A stretch of DNA of 64,000 nt from [Actinomadura] parvosata subsp. kistnae (GTDB lineage Bacteria; Actinomycetota; Actinomycetes; Streptosporangiales; Streptosporangiaceae), in NCBI RefSeq assembly GCF_900323885.1, contig NZ_OOHJ01000027.1:1-64000 (forward strand). Direction: 5' to 3'. Under the pieces are notes generated by a model. That model was given only the letters and a program-made list of their open reading frames with translations, had not been told where the DNA came from and made no database searches. The translations under genes were made by a program, and so were the position numbers. Shown here piece by piece: positions 16,012 to 25,797 of this stretch. Position 1 is the stretch's first letter, and every line of letters begins with the position of its first letter.

Positions 16012-17086
16012 GCAGCACGTTGTTCATCGGCCTGCCGGGGCCGGCGGCGATCTGGTGGGTGATGAGCTCGGCGAAGCGGCGGTAGCCGGCCCCGGTCGGA
16101 TGGTAGCTGCGCGCGTTGACCTGCAGCTCGTCCATGTCGACCGCCAGCCCGTTGAGGTACGGCTGGGGCCGGCCCACCTCGTGCCCGTCGAACGCCTCGT
16201 AGGCGTCCACGTACTCGGCGCTGCCCGGCGCCCCGAACGCGGCGATGGCCCGGTCGAAGTCCTTCACCACCGACCCCACGGTGTCGTTCAGCCGCCGGGC
16301 CACGGTGTTCAGCCAGCGCTGGTCGGCCTCGGAGAGGTTGTCGACGGTCGCCACCGGCTCCTTGGGGAACGGGCGGGGGTAGCCGAGCACGACGACGCGC
16401 GCGGACGGGGCGCGGACGCGCACCTCCCTGAGCACCTTGAGCAGGTCGGTGCGCAGCTCCTCGATGCGCCGGGCGACCGCGGCGTCCTGCTCGACGCAGG
16501 CCGACGACCACGGGAGCTTGACGATGCAGCCGGTCAGCACCTTGGAGAAGCCGGCGTCGTTGCCGCCGATGCTGAGCGTCACCAGGCTCGCCGCCGAGGT
16601 GACGCGGGTGATCTGGGGCGGCTGGCCGTGCTGGCCCGACAGGAGCTGGCGGGTGGTGGCGCCGCTGCAGGCGTAGAAGGCGGTGCCGCCGCCGAAGCGG
16701 TAGGTCTTGGCGACCAGCGGCACGTACGAGCCTTCGGAGCGGTGGCAGCGGTCGGCCCCGTCGTTGACCGGCGGCTGGTCCAGCTCCCACACGCCCTCGC
16801 CGGAGGAGTAGGAGTCGCCGAGCGCCACGTACGTGCCGCTCTGGGCCACCTGGACGGCCGTCAGCCTGGTCACGCGCGGTAACTCGCCGCGCGGTGCGCC
16901 GGCGGGGCAGCCGGCGTCGAGCACGGCGCAGGCCAGCCTGGGGTAGACCCCCAGGGGCAGGCACGCCAACGCCAGGGCGACGCCGATCGCGGCCGCGGCC
17001 GCCGTCTGGACGATCTTCCGTCTCGCAGCGTCCAGTGCGACCTCCCCACGCGGCGACTCCTCTGCTGCGCCATCGAGCCTACCCAA
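15965..17086 (-). CDS. secreted SGNH/GDSL hydrolase
   Basis: About 373 residues. An N-terminal RRK followed by a long hydrophobic stretch (Ala-rich, residues about 25-55) looks like a signal peptide or anchor. The four SGNH blocks are present: GDSYSSGEG (nucleophile Ser), SIGGNDAGF (Gly and Asn) and SYHPTGAGY (His). Such enzymes act on lipids or acetyl esters outside the cell; the substrate is not predictable. The start is uncertain: TTG 17086 is the only listed in-frame start. GGGGAGG followed by CTG about 45 nt later is an odd alternative. The 3' end overlaps the convergent chorismate mutase gene by 47 bp. Confidence 0.85.
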   Translation of the reverse strand: MGRLDGAAEESPRGEVALDAARRKIVQTAAAAAIGVALALACLPLGVYPRLACAVLDAGCPAGAPRGELPRVTRLTAVQVAQSGTYVALGDSYSSGEGVWELDQPPVNDGADRCHRSEGSYVPLVAKTYRFGGGTAFYACSGATTRQLLSGQHGQPPQITRVTSAASLVTLSIGGNDAGFSKVLTGCIVKLPWSSACVEQDAAVARRIEELRTDLLKVLREVRVRAPSARVVVLGYPRPFPKEPVATVDNLSEADQRWLNTVARRLNDTVGSVVKDFDRAIAAFGAPGSAEYVDAYEAFDGHEVGRPQPYLNGLAVDMDELQVNARSYHPTGAGYRRFAELITHQIAAGPGRPMNNVLLTDPNAPRPGAAPPR

Positions 17087-17096
17087 GCGGGGGCGG

Positions 17097-18436
17097 TCAG
17101 GACGGGCGGCGGCGCCGCACGGCGAGCCAGCCTCCGGCGATGGCGATCGCCAGCGCGGGGATGAGGAAGAACGCGACCCGCTGGTCCTGGTCGGCGAACG
17201 GCATCAGCAGCACCACCAGCGCCAGGAACGCCAGCGTCAGCCAGTTGGTGTAGGGCGAGCCGGGCATCGGGAAGGCCGAGCGGTGGCCGGTGCGGCGCAG
17301 CCGGGTCTGGCAGAACACGAGCACGCCCCACGTGGTGATCACGCCCAGCGAGGCGACGGCGGTGGCGATGTTGAAGGCCCGCTCGGGCAGGAAGTAGAAC
17401 AGCGCCACCCCGGCCAGGAACATGCTCGCGGTGAACAGGATGCCGCCGATCGGCACGTGCCGGGCGCTCAGCGTGCCGGCGAAGCGGGGGCCTCGTGCTT
17501 CATGGCCATCGAGCGCAGGATGCGGCCGGTGGCGTACAGGCCGGAGTTGCAGGACGAGAGCGCGGCGGTGATCACGACGAGGTTCATGGCGTCGGCGGCC
17601 CACGGGACGCCGAGGCCGGCGAAGACCGTCACGAACGGGGAGGTGCCCGCGCGGTAGGCGGTCCAGGGCAGCACCATCGCCAGCAGCGCCACCGACCCGA
17701 CGTAGAAGATCGCGATGCGCCACACGACGCCGTTGATGGCCTTCGGCATGACCTCGTGCGGCCGGGCCGTCTCGCCCGCCGTGATGCCGACCAGCTCGAT
17801 CGAGGCGTACGCGAACACGACCGACTGCAGGCTCATCAGCACCAGCGGGAACCCGGTGGGGAAGAAGCCGCCGTGCGCGACGAGGTTGCGCGGGCCGGCC
17901 GCGCCGATCGCGAACACCACGAGCACCAGCCCGACGACCAGGAACACCGTGATGGCCAGCACCTTGAGCAGGGCGAACCAGAACTCCAGCTCGCCGAACA
18001 GGCGCACCGACAGCAGGTTGACCGTCATGACGAAGCCGAGCGCGATCAGCGCCGTGAGCCACTGGGGGAAGGCCGGCGCCCAGTAGTGGATGTAGGCGGC
18101 GATCGCGGTCAGCTCGGCGATGCCGGTGAACGCCCAGTTGATCCAGTACATCCAGCCGCTGGCGAAGGCCGCCCACGGGCCGATGAACTCGCCGGCGTAC
18201 TCGACGAAGGAGCCTGAGACCGGCCGGTAGAGGACGAGCTCGCCCAGCGCCCGCATGACGAAGAACGCGGCCAGCCCGGCGGCGGCGTAGGAGAGCACCA
18301 GCGCGGGCCCGGCGGCGGCCAGCCGGCCCCCGGCGCCGAGGAACAGCCCCACGCCGATGGCCCCGCCGATGGCGATCATCTGGACCTGGCGGTTGCCCAG
18401 CGCGTGCGTGTAGCCCTCGTCGGTCTGCGTGCGCAC
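17097..18436 (-). pseudogene. amino acid permease (APC superfamily), frameshifted
   Basis: The front part from GTG 18436 reads as an APC-type amino acid permease (GNRQVQMIAIGGAIGVGLFLGAG, then about ten helices) down to MAMKHEAP near 17490. It then runs into a stop at 17468. The rest, RFAGTLSARHVPIGG and four more helices, continues in the next frame to 17097. One extra G in the plus-strand run 17486-17490 restores a protein of about 446 residues. The type resembles GABA/proline/lysine permeases, with a large cytoplasmic turn rich in SMAMKHEAP. GAGGAG precedes the start. Either a recent inactivation or a homopolymer error in the assembly explains it. Confidence 0.85.
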
Positions 18437-18603
18437 TCGGTGACTCCTCGATTACCGATGGTGCGTACGAGACTATCGCCGCTGCTGATCGCGGCCTCCC
18501 GCGGCGCGCCGTTCCGGGGGAGCGGTGGAGCGTCCCCGGGATGTCGGTGGAGCCCACTAGAGTCAGATGCCACAACCCATCAGAGACCGGGAGGCGCCGC
18601 TCC

Positions 18604-21600
18604 ATGTCGTCCAGCGACTCGTTCGTTCATCTGCATGTTCACACCGAATACTCCATGCTCGACGGGGCGGCCCGTCTCAAGCAGATGTTCAAGCAGGTCG
18701 GCGACCTGGGGATGCCCGCGATCGCGATCACCGACCACGGCAACATGCACGGCGCCTACGACTTCTACAAGCAGGCCACGGCCGCCGAGATCAAGCCGAT
18801 CATCGGCATCGAGGCGTATGTCGCGCCGGAGTCGCGGCACAACAAGAAGCCGGTGCTGTGGGGCGAGCCGCACCAGAAGAAGGACGACGTCTCGGCGGGT
18901 GGTTACTACACCCACATGACGATCTGGGCGCGCAACAAGACGGGCCTGCACAACCTGATGCGGCTGTCCTCGCGCGCCTACACCGAGGGTTTCGTGCGCA
19001 AGTGGGCGCGCATGGACGCCGACATCCTCGCCGAGCACGCCGACGGCCTGATCGCCACCACGGGCTGCCCGTCGGGCGAGGTGCAGACGAGGCTGCGGCT
19101 CGGCCAGTACGACGAGGCGCTCAAGGCCGCCGCGAAATACCAGGACATCTTCGGCAAGGAAAACTTCTTCCTGGAGATCATGGACCACGGCCTCGAGATC
19201 GAGCGCCGCGTCCGCGACGGCCTGACCAGGATCAGCAAAGAGCTGAACATCCCGCCGCTGGTGACCAACGACTCGCACTACACCTACGAGTCCGACGCCG
19301 CCTCCCACGACGCCCTCCTGTGCATCCAGACCGGCAAGCAGCTCTCCGACCCCGACCGCTTCCGCTTCGACGGCACCGGCTACTACATCAAGAGCGCCGA
19401 CGAGATGCGCGCGGTCGACTCCTCCGACCTGTGGGCCGAGGGCTGCCGCAACACCCTGCTGGTGGCCGAGCGGGTCGACGCGACCGGGTTCTTCGAGTTC
19501 AAGAACCTCATGCCGACCTACCCCATCCCCGAGGGCATGACGGAGAGCGAGTTCTTCCGCAAGACCGTCTGGGAGGGCATGGCCCGCCGCTGGCCCGACG
19601 GCTACGACGAGGAGCACCGCAAGCAGGCCGAGTACGAGATCGGCATCATCGAGCAGATGGGCTTCCCGAGCTACTTCCTCGTGGTCGCCGACTTCATCAT
19701 GTGGGCCAAGGAGAACGGCATCCCGGTCGGCCCCGGCCGTGGCTCGGCCGCCGGTTCGCTGGTCGCGTACGCGATGGGCATCACCGACCTCGACCCGCTC
19801 CCGCACGGCCTGATCTTCGAGCGGTTCCTCAACCCCGAGCGCGTCTCCATGCCCGACGTCGACATCGACTTCGACGAGCGCAGGCGCGGCGACGTGATCC
19901 GCTACGTGACCGAGAAGTGGGGCGCCGACAAGGTCGCCATGATCGCCACGTTCGGCACCATCAAGGCGAAGGCCGCCATCAAGGACGCGGGCCGCGTCCT
20001 GGGCTACCCGTACGCGCTGGGCGACCGCGTCTCCAAGGCGTTCCCGCCCGCCGTCATGGGCAAGGACATCCCGCTGTCGGGCATCTTCGACAAAGACCAC
20101 CCGCGTTACGCCGAGGCCGGCGAGCTGCGCCGCCTCTACGAGGAAGACGTCGACGTCAAGGCGACGATGGACCTCGGCAGGGGCCTGGAGGGCCTGATCA
20201 GGCAGACGGGCGTGCACGCCGCCGGCGTGATCATGTCCCGCGAGGTGCTGACCGACCACATCCCGATCATGCGCCGCGACTCCGACGGCGCGATCATCAC
20301 GCAGTTCGACTACCCGACCTGCGAGACGCTCGGCCTGCTGAAGATGGACTTCCTGGGCCTGCGCAACCTCACCATCATGGACGACTGCCTCAAGATGATC
20401 GAGGCGACCACGGGTGAGAAGGTCGATCTGCTGGCGTTGCCGCTCGACGACCGCAAGTCGTACGAGCTGCTGGCCAGGGGCGACACGCTGGGCGTGTTCC
20501 AGCTCGACGGCGGCGGCATGCGCTCGCTGCTGCGCCTCATGCGCCCCGACAACTTCGAGGACATCTCCGCCGCCCTCGCGCTCTACCGGCCCGGCCCGAT
20601 GGGCGCCAACTCGCACACCAACTACGCGCTGCGCAAGAACGGCCAGCAGGAGATTACGCCGATCCACCCGGCGCTGGAGGAGCCGCTCAAGGACATCCTC
20701 GACACGACCTACGGCCTGATCATCTATCAGGAGCAGGTCATGGCCATCGCCCAGAAGGTGGCCGGCTTCTCCCTCGGCGCCGCCGACCTGCTGCGCCGCG
20801 CCATGGGCAAGAAGAAGAAGGCGGAGCTGGACAAACAGTACGCCGGCTTCGAGGCGGGCATGCTGGAGCGCGGCTACCCGCCCGAGGCCGTCAAGGCGCT
20901 GTGGGACATCCTGCTGCCGTTCTCCGACTACGCCTTCAACAAGGCCCACACCGCCGCCTACGGCCTCATCGCTTACTGGACCGCCTACCTCAAGGCCAAC
21001 TACCCGGCCGCCTACATGGCCGCGCTGCTGTCGTCGGTCAAGGACGACAAGGACAAGTCGGCCCTCTACCTCAACGAGTGCCGCCGCATGGGCATCAAGG
21101 TCTTCCCGCCGGACGTCAACGACTCCGACTTCGACTTCACCCCGCGCGGCACCGACATCCGCTTCGGCCTGTCGGCCATCCGCAACGTCGGCGGCAACGT
21201 CGTCGACGGCATCATCTCCGCGCGCAAGGAGAAGGGCCGCTTCGCCGACTTCAAGGACTTCCTGCGCAAGGTGCCGGCGATCGTCTGCAACAAGCGCGTG
21301 ATCGAGTCGCTGATCAAGGCGGGCGCGTTCGACTCGCTCGGGCACGTGCGCAAGGGCCTGGTCATGGTGCACGAGCAGGCCGTCGACGCGATCATCGACA
21401 TCAAGAAGAACGAGGCCATCGGCCAAGACTCGTTGTTCGGCGCGATCGACGGCGGCGAGGACCAGACCTTCGACGTGCAGATCCCGGTGGGCGAGTGGGA
21501 CAAGACGACGCTGCTGCAGTTCGAGCGGGAGATGCTCGGCCTGTACGTCTCCGACCACCCGCTGTTCGGCGTCGAGCACATCCTGGCCGCCGGGGCCGAC

Positions 21601-22131
21601 TGCTCGATCGGCGCCGTCCAGGACGAGAGCCGGGCCGACGGGCAGGTGGTCACCGTGGGCGGCATCCTGAGCGGGGTGCAGCGCAAGGTCACCAAGAAGG
21701 GCGACACCTGGGTGCTGACCCAGCTCGAAGACCTCGCGGGCTCCATCGAGGTGATGATCTTCCCGTCGGCGTACCAGCTCTGCTCGACGCTGCTGGCCGA
21801 AGACGCAATCGTGTTCGTCAAGGGCCGGATCGACAAGCGGGAGGACGTCGCCAAGATCATCGCGATGGAGGTGACCGCGCCCGACCTCACCGTGGAGGCC
21901 GGCGGGCCGCTGCTGGTGAGCCTGCCGCTGACCCGCTGCACGCCGCCGGTGGTGGGGCGGCTCAAGGAGATCCTCACCACCCACCCCGGCACGTCCGAGG
22001 TGCACCTCCAGGTGCACAACGGGCCCAAGACGACCGTCATGCGGGTCGACGACCGGCTGCGGGTCACGCCGTCCCCGGCGCTGATGGGCGACCTGAAGCA
22101 GCTCCTCGGCCCGGCCTGCCTCGGCGCCTGA
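18604..22131 (+). CDS. dnaE: DNA polymerase III alpha subunit
   Basis: The 1175-residue catalytic subunit of the chromosomal replicase. It starts with a PHP domain (HLHVHTEYSMLDG, residues about 9-21). The palm carries PDVDIDFDE with catalytic Asp418 and Asp420. The helix-hairpin-helix and an OB fold (VVTVGGILSGVQRK, about residue 1017) follow, so it is the DnaE1 type. ATG 18604 has GGGAGG upstream. An in-frame ATG at 18541 would add 21 residues without support. It is transcribed divergently from the permease, and the 18437-18603 gap shows nothing I can name. Confidence 0.97.
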   Translation: MSSSDSFVHLHVHTEYSMLDGAARLKQMFKQVGDLGMPAIAITDHGNMHGAYDFYKQATAAEIKPIIGIEAYVAPESRHNKKPVLWGEPHQKKDDVSAGGYYTHMTIWARNKTGLHNLMRLSSRAYTEGFVRKWARMDADILAEHADGLIATTGCPSGEVQTRLRLGQYDEALKAAAKYQDIFGKENFFLEIMDHGLEIERRVRDGLTRISKELNIPPLVTNDSHYTYESDAASHDALLCIQTGKQLSDPDRFRFDGTGYYIKSADEMRAVDSSDLWAEGCRNTLLVAERVDATGFFEFKNLMPTYPIPEGMTESEFFRKTVWEGMARRWPDGYDEEHRKQAEYEIGIIEQMGFPSYFLVVADFIMWAKENGIPVGPGRGSAAGSLVAYAMGITDLDPLPHGLIFERFLNPERVSMPDVDIDFDERRRGDVIRYVTEKWGADKVAMIATFGTIKAKAAIKDAGRVLGYPYALGDRVSKAFPPAVMGKDIPLSGIFDKDHPRYAEAGELRRLYEEDVDVKATMDLGRGLEGLIRQTGVHAAGVIMSREVLTDHIPIMRRDSDGAIITQFDYPTCETLGLLKMDFLGLRNLTIMDDCLKMIEATTGEKVDLLALPLDDRKSYELLARGDTLGVFQLDGGGMRSLLRLMRPDNFEDISAALALYRPGPMGANSHTNYALRKNGQQEITPIHPALEEPLKDILDTTYGLIIYQEQVMAIAQKVAGFSLGAADLLRRAMGKKKKAELDKQYAGFEAGMLERGYPPEAVKALWDILLPFSDYAFNKAHTAAYGLIAYWTAYLKANYPAAYMAALLSSVKDDKDKSALYLNECRRMGIKVFPPDVNDSDFDFTPRGTDIRFGLSAIRNVGGNVVDGIISARKEKGRFADFKDFLRKVPAIVCNKRVIESLIKAGAFDSLGHVRKGLVMVHEQAVDAIIDIKKNEAIGQDSLFGAIDGGEDQTFDVQIPVGEWDKTTLLQFEREMLGLYVSDHPLFGVEHILAAGADCSIGAVQDESRADGQVVTVGGILSGVQRKVTKKGDTWVLTQLEDLAGSIEVMIFPSAYQLCSTLLAEDAIVFVKGRIDKREDVAKIIAMEVTAPDLTVEAGGPLLVSLPLTRCTPPVVGRLKEILTTHPGTSEVHLQVHNGPKTTVMRVDDRLRVTPSPALMGDLKQLLGPACLGA

Positions 22132-22144
22132 CCTCCGTTCCCCC

Positions 22145-22175
22145 GCGCCGGCCTCCCGTTTTCGGGAGGCGGCGC
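22145..22175 (+). terminator. hairpin after dnaE
   Basis: GCGCC, a one-base bulge, GCCTCCCG, a TTTT loop, CGGGAGGC and GGCGC form a 13-bp stem 14 bases after the dnaE stop. There is no U-tract. A -10-like CAGGAT lies shortly after, before the amidase GTG. Confidence 0.65.
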
Positions 22176-22195
22176 CGTGGGGCAGGATCGCAGGC

Positions 22196-23590
22196 GTGAG
22201 CGAACTGCATTTCCTGACCGCGACCGAGCTGGCCCGGCTGATCAGGGCCCGGCAGGTGAGCGCCGTGGAGGTACTCGAGGCCCATCTCGACCGGATCGAG
22301 CAGGTCAACCCGCACGTCAACGCCATCGTCACCCTCGTCGCCGACCGGGCCATGGAGGCGGCCAGGGCGGCCGACGCGGCCCTCTCCTCGGGAGGGGAGG
22401 CCGGGCCGCTGCACGGGGTGCCGGTCGCGCACAAAGACCTCGTCGACACGGCGGGGATCCGCACCACCTACGGGTCCCCGCTGTTCGCCGAGCACGTGCC
22501 CGACCACGACGACGTGATCGTCCAGCGGCTGCGGGCGGCGGGCGCCGTCACCGTGGGCAAGACCAACACCCCCGAGTTCGGCACCGGCTCCCACACCGTC
22601 AACGAGGTGTTCGGCGCCACCAGGAACCCCTACGACCTCACCAAGTCCGCCGGCGGCAGCAGCGGGGGAGCGGCGGCCGCGCTGGCCACCGGCATGGTGC
22701 CGCTGGCCGACGGCTCCGACATGGGCGGCTCGCTGCGCAACCCCGCCTCCTTCTGCAACGTCGTCGGCCTGCGGCCCACACCCGGCCGGGTGCCCGACAT
22801 CTCCGACATCAACGCCTGGTACACGCTGGGCGTCCCCGGGCCCATGGCCAGGACGGTCGAGGACGTGACGCTGATGCTCGGGGCCATCGCCGGGTTCGAC
22901 CGGCGCTCGCCGTACTCGATCAAGGAGGTGTTCGCGCCCGAGCCCGAGCAGGGGGTCGCCGGGCTGCGCGTGGCGTGGAGCCCCGACCTCGGCGGGCTGC
23001 CGGTGGACCCGCGCACCGCGGCGGTCACCGCGACCGCGCCCGCCGTGTTCGAGCGGCTCGGGGCCCGCGTGGAGCAGGTCGAGCTGGACCTGAGCGACGC
23101 CGAGGACGCCTTCCGCACCTACCGCGCCTGGAACTACCTGCTCGTGTTCGGCGACCTGCACGGCGACACGGGAGGGCTCGGGCCCAACACGGCCTGGAAC
23201 GTCGAGCAGGGCCGCAAGGTCACCGGCGCCGACCTGGCCCGCGCCGAGCGCGCCCGCAGCCGCCTCTACCAGCGCATGGCCGCCTTCTTCGACACCTACG
23301 ACGTGCTGCTCGCGCCGGTCAGCCAGGTGCCGCCGTTCCCGATCGAGCAGCCGTACGTGAGCGAGATCAACGGCCAGAAGCTGCCCGACTACCTGGCGTG
23401 GATGCGCTCGGCGTACTGGATCAGCGTCCTGCACGCGCCGGCCGCCTCCGTGCCCGCCGGCTTCACCGAGGACGGGCTGCCCGTGGGCGTGCAGATCGTG
23501 GGCCGGCCGTTCGAGGACGCCCGGGTGCTGCGGGTGGCCCGGGCCTTCGAGCAGGCCACCGGCCACGGCCTGCGCCGCCCCCCGCTCTAG
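22196..23590 (+). CDS. amidase signature family hydrolase
   Basis: A 464-residue amidase with the Ser-cisSer-Lys triad: Lys in PVAHKDLVDT (residue about 81), the Gly/Ser-rich SAGGSSGGAAAA block and the nucleophile region GSDMGGSLRNPAS. It may act on small aliphatic or aromatic amides. It is not a GatA, because the length, the missing neighbours GatC/GatB and the C-terminal half differ. GTG 22196 has no ribosome site but has CAGGAT 7 nt upstream, so a leaderless mRNA is possible. It is convergent with the next gene. Confidence 0.9.
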   Translation: MSELHFLTATELARLIRARQVSAVEVLEAHLDRIEQVNPHVNAIVTLVADRAMEAARAADAALSSGGEAGPLHGVPVAHKDLVDTAGIRTTYGSPLFAEHVPDHDDVIVQRLRAAGAVTVGKTNTPEFGTGSHTVNEVFGATRNPYDLTKSAGGSSGGAAAALATGMVPLADGSDMGGSLRNPASFCNVVGLRPTPGRVPDISDINAWYTLGVPGPMARTVEDVTLMLGAIAGFDRRSPYSIKEVFAPEPEQGVAGLRVAWSPDLGGLPVDPRTAAVTATAPAVFERLGARVEQVELDLSDAEDAFRTYRAWNYLLVFGDLHGDTGGLGPNTAWNVEQGRKVTGADLARAERARSRLYQRMAAFFDTYDVLLAPVSQVPPFPIEQPYVSEINGQKLPDYLAWMRSAYWISVLHAPAASVPAGFTEDGLPVGVQIVGRPFEDARVLRVARAFEQATGHGLRRPPL

Positions 23591-23592
23591 GA

Positions 23593-23659
23593 GCTCGGAC
23601 CGCGCCGTACGGCTCCCACCCGAGGCTCAGACCGGCCCGATGCCGCCGTACGGCTCCCG
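23593..23659 (-). repeat. repeat across the 3' end of the 23627 membrane gene
   Basis: The plus-strand sequence GCTCGGACCG..GCCGTACGGCTCCC occurs at 23593-23618 and, with a 9-base insertion, at 23625-23659. The second copy contains the last ten codons and stop (REPYGGIGPV) of the minus-strand gene. The first lies downstream of it. Confidence 0.6.
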
Positions 23660-24154
23660 CAGCGGCGACTCGCGGTAGCCGTGCATGCCCTCCAGCAGCC
23701 CGAAGAACCCCACCGCCAGCAGCGGCCAGGCCACCATCACCCCTTTGGCGGTCAGATGCAGCGCGCCCGGGACGACCTTCGTCCCGGCCGCCGTCAGCGC
23801 CGGGGACGCCTCCACCGTGACCGCCCCCAGCGTGAACGTGGACCCGACCCACAACGTGAGGAACGCCGCCGCCACCCCGCCCGCGCACAACCCCAGCAGC
23901 ACCGGCAACATCCACCGCCGCGCCGCGAACCAGGCCACTCCGCCGCACAGCAGCCCGAGCCCGCCCGTGATCACCGCGAACCAGCCGTCGGCCGCGATCA
24001 GCGCCTGCGTCGTCGGGTCGGCCAGCACCGTGCCCTGCTCCGTGACCTGGTACGGCGCCCGCGGCGTCAGCCCTGACCAGAGCAGTCCGGCGGCGACCCC
24101 GAGAGCGGCGAGTGTGAGGACAGTTACCGCAAAAGCGCGTACTTCCCTCGTCAC
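23627..24154 (-). CDS. four-helix membrane protein of unknown function
   Basis: A 175-residue hydrophobic protein with helices at about residues 8-29, 57-77, 83-106 and 137-160, and a short acidic/aromatic loop (YQVTEQGTVLADPTTQALIAA) outside between helices 1 and 2. I do not recognise the family with certainty. Similar small membrane proteins of actinomycetes carry DUF labels. GTG 24154 is well supported by GAGGGGGAG just upstream. It is divergent from murA. An inverted repeat CCCCGGA/TCCGGGG (24236-24260) lies in the shared upstream region. Confidence 0.7.
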   Translation of the reverse strand: MTREVRAFAVTVLTLAALGVAAGLLWSGLTPRAPYQVTEQGTVLADPTTQALIAADGWFAVITGGLGLLCGGVAWFAARRWMLPVLLGLCAGGVAAAFLTLWVGSTFTLGAVTVEASPALTAAGTKVVPGALHLTAKGVMVAWPLLAVGFFGLLEGMHGYRESPLREPYGGIGPV

Positions 24155-24327
24155 GCCACTCCCCCTCACATGTACGTCCGAATCAGCTCGATGGTATCCC
24201 TCAGCCCGCCCGGCGGCCCTCCTGCGCGTCGTGATCCCCGGACAAGTGCGGCATCCGGGGCGCATCGACGTACGATCGTGCATCGTGCGCGGTTGCGCAC
24301 GACCTCGATTGAAAAGGGCAGAACTTC

Positions 24328-25638
24328 GTGATTGCAGAAGAGGCCTGGCTGATAGAGCCCTCCGGACCGCTCCGGGGCGACGTCGAAGTGCGCGGTTCGA
24401 AGAACGGCGTGTCCAAGCACATGGTCGCGGCCATGCTGGGCAACGGCGAGAGCAGCATCCACAACGCCCCCGAGGTGGGCGAGGTGGGCATCACGGCCGA
24501 GATGCTGCGGGCGCTCGGCATCCACGTCGAGATCTCCCGTACCGAGATCAGGATCGAGAAGGGCGCGGAGATCGAGCCGCGCGTCCCCGACGCGTTCACC
24601 GGCCTGAACCGCATCCCGATCCTCATGCTCGGCCCCCTCCTGCACCTGGCGGGGGAGGCGTTCGTGCCGCTGGTCGGCGGCGACCCGATCGGCCGGCGGC
24701 CGGTGAACTTCCACGTGGAGGCCCTGCGCGCGATGGGCGCCGAGGTGCAGGTGGGCGACACCGGCATCTACGCCAAGGCCAAGCGGCTCAACGGCACCCG
24801 GATCGAGCTGCCGTACCCGAGCGTGGGCGCCACCGAGACGGTGCTGATGTCGGCGGTGCTGGCCGACGGCAAGACCGTGCTGAAGAACGCGGCCACCGAG
24901 CCCGAAGTGGTGGAGCTGGCGCTGTTCCTGCAGCGGATGGGGGCCAGGATCGAGCTGTCACCCGACCGCAGGATCGTCATCGAGGGCGTCGAACGGCTGC
25001 GCGGCGCCCAGACGTGGCTGACCGGCGACCGGATCGAGGCGTTCTCGTACCTGGCGGCCGGCCTGATCACCGGCGGCGAGGTGCGCGTGCACGGCTGCCC
25101 GCAGGACCGCCTGGTCACCGCGATCACCACGCTGGCCAGGATGGGCGCCCAGTTCGACATCAACGACGAGTACCTGTGCGCCACCGCGCCCCCCGAGGGC
25201 CTGCGCTCGGCGGCCGTGCAGACCGACACGCACCCCGGGTTCATGACCGACTGGCAGACGCCGCTGATGGTGCTGTTCACGCAGAGCCAGGGCATGTCGG
25301 TGCTGCACGAGACGGTCTTCGAGAACCGCCTCGTGTACGTGCCGGCGCTGCAGAAGATGGGCTGCGAGATCGAGGTGTTCGACCAGTGCCTCGGCGGCCC
25401 CGCCTGCCGCTACCACGACACGAACGCCCGCCACTCGGCCGTCGTGCGCGGCGTGTCCAAGCTCAAGGGCGCCGACGTGACGCTGCCCGACATCAGGGCC
25501 GGGTTCTCGGCGGTGCTGGCGGCCGCGGTGGCCGACGGCCCGTCCACGCTGCGCGGCGTGCACCACATCGAACGCGGCTACCACCGGCCGTTCGAGCAGT
25601 TCGCCTCGCTCGGTCTGAACATCACACGGCAACGGTAA
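24328..25638 (+). CDS. murA: MurA-type UDP-GlcNAc 1-carboxyvinyltransferase with Cys-to-Asp active site
   Basis: A 436-residue EPSP-synthase-fold enzyme that adds enolpyruvate to UDP-GlcNAc, the first committed step of peptidoglycan synthesis. The substrate-binding GSKNGVSKHM has Lys25 and Asn26. The active-site loop is PLVGGDPIGRRPVNFH, where the normal GGC is GGD: Asp119 replaces the Cys that fosfomycin alkylates. The same change is known in mycobacterial and chlamydial MurA and gives intrinsic resistance. The sequence resembles the second MurA clade of actinomycetes (GPLLH, RPVNFH). A paralogue with another role cannot be excluded. GTG 24328 follows AAAAGGG with a 9-nt gap. Confidence 0.87.
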   Translation: MIAEEAWLIEPSGPLRGDVEVRGSKNGVSKHMVAAMLGNGESSIHNAPEVGEVGITAEMLRALGIHVEISRTEIRIEKGAEIEPRVPDAFTGLNRIPILMLGPLLHLAGEAFVPLVGGDPIGRRPVNFHVEALRAMGAEVQVGDTGIYAKAKRLNGTRIELPYPSVGATETVLMSAVLADGKTVLKNAATEPEVVELALFLQRMGARIELSPDRRIVIEGVERLRGAQTWLTGDRIEAFSYLAAGLITGGEVRVHGCPQDRLVTAITTLARMGAQFDINDEYLCATAPPEGLRSAAVQTDTHPGFMTDWQTPLMVLFTQSQGMSVLHETVFENRLVYVPALQKMGCEIEVFDQCLGGPACRYHDTNARHSAVVRGVSKLKGADVTLPDIRAGFSAVLAAAVADGPSTLRGVHHIERGYHRPFEQFASLGLNITRQR

Positions 25639-25797
25639 AGAGGCAGGAAGCGGGCGTTTGCCGCTGATCGGGACGTCGCAGATCATCTGACGTGACCGTA
25701 CTCAGATCCGTCGGAGCGCTCGGCCTGGCGGGGCGCTCGGCGGGGTGCTGGCGGCCGCGCTGGCCGCGCCGCTGGTCGGCGGGGCGGCCTGGCCGCC

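Noticed and set aside
18580..22467. 1295-codon minus-strand frame opposite dnaE
   Set aside because: Val/Asp/His/Leu-rich antisense shadow of the DnaE frame, no motif.
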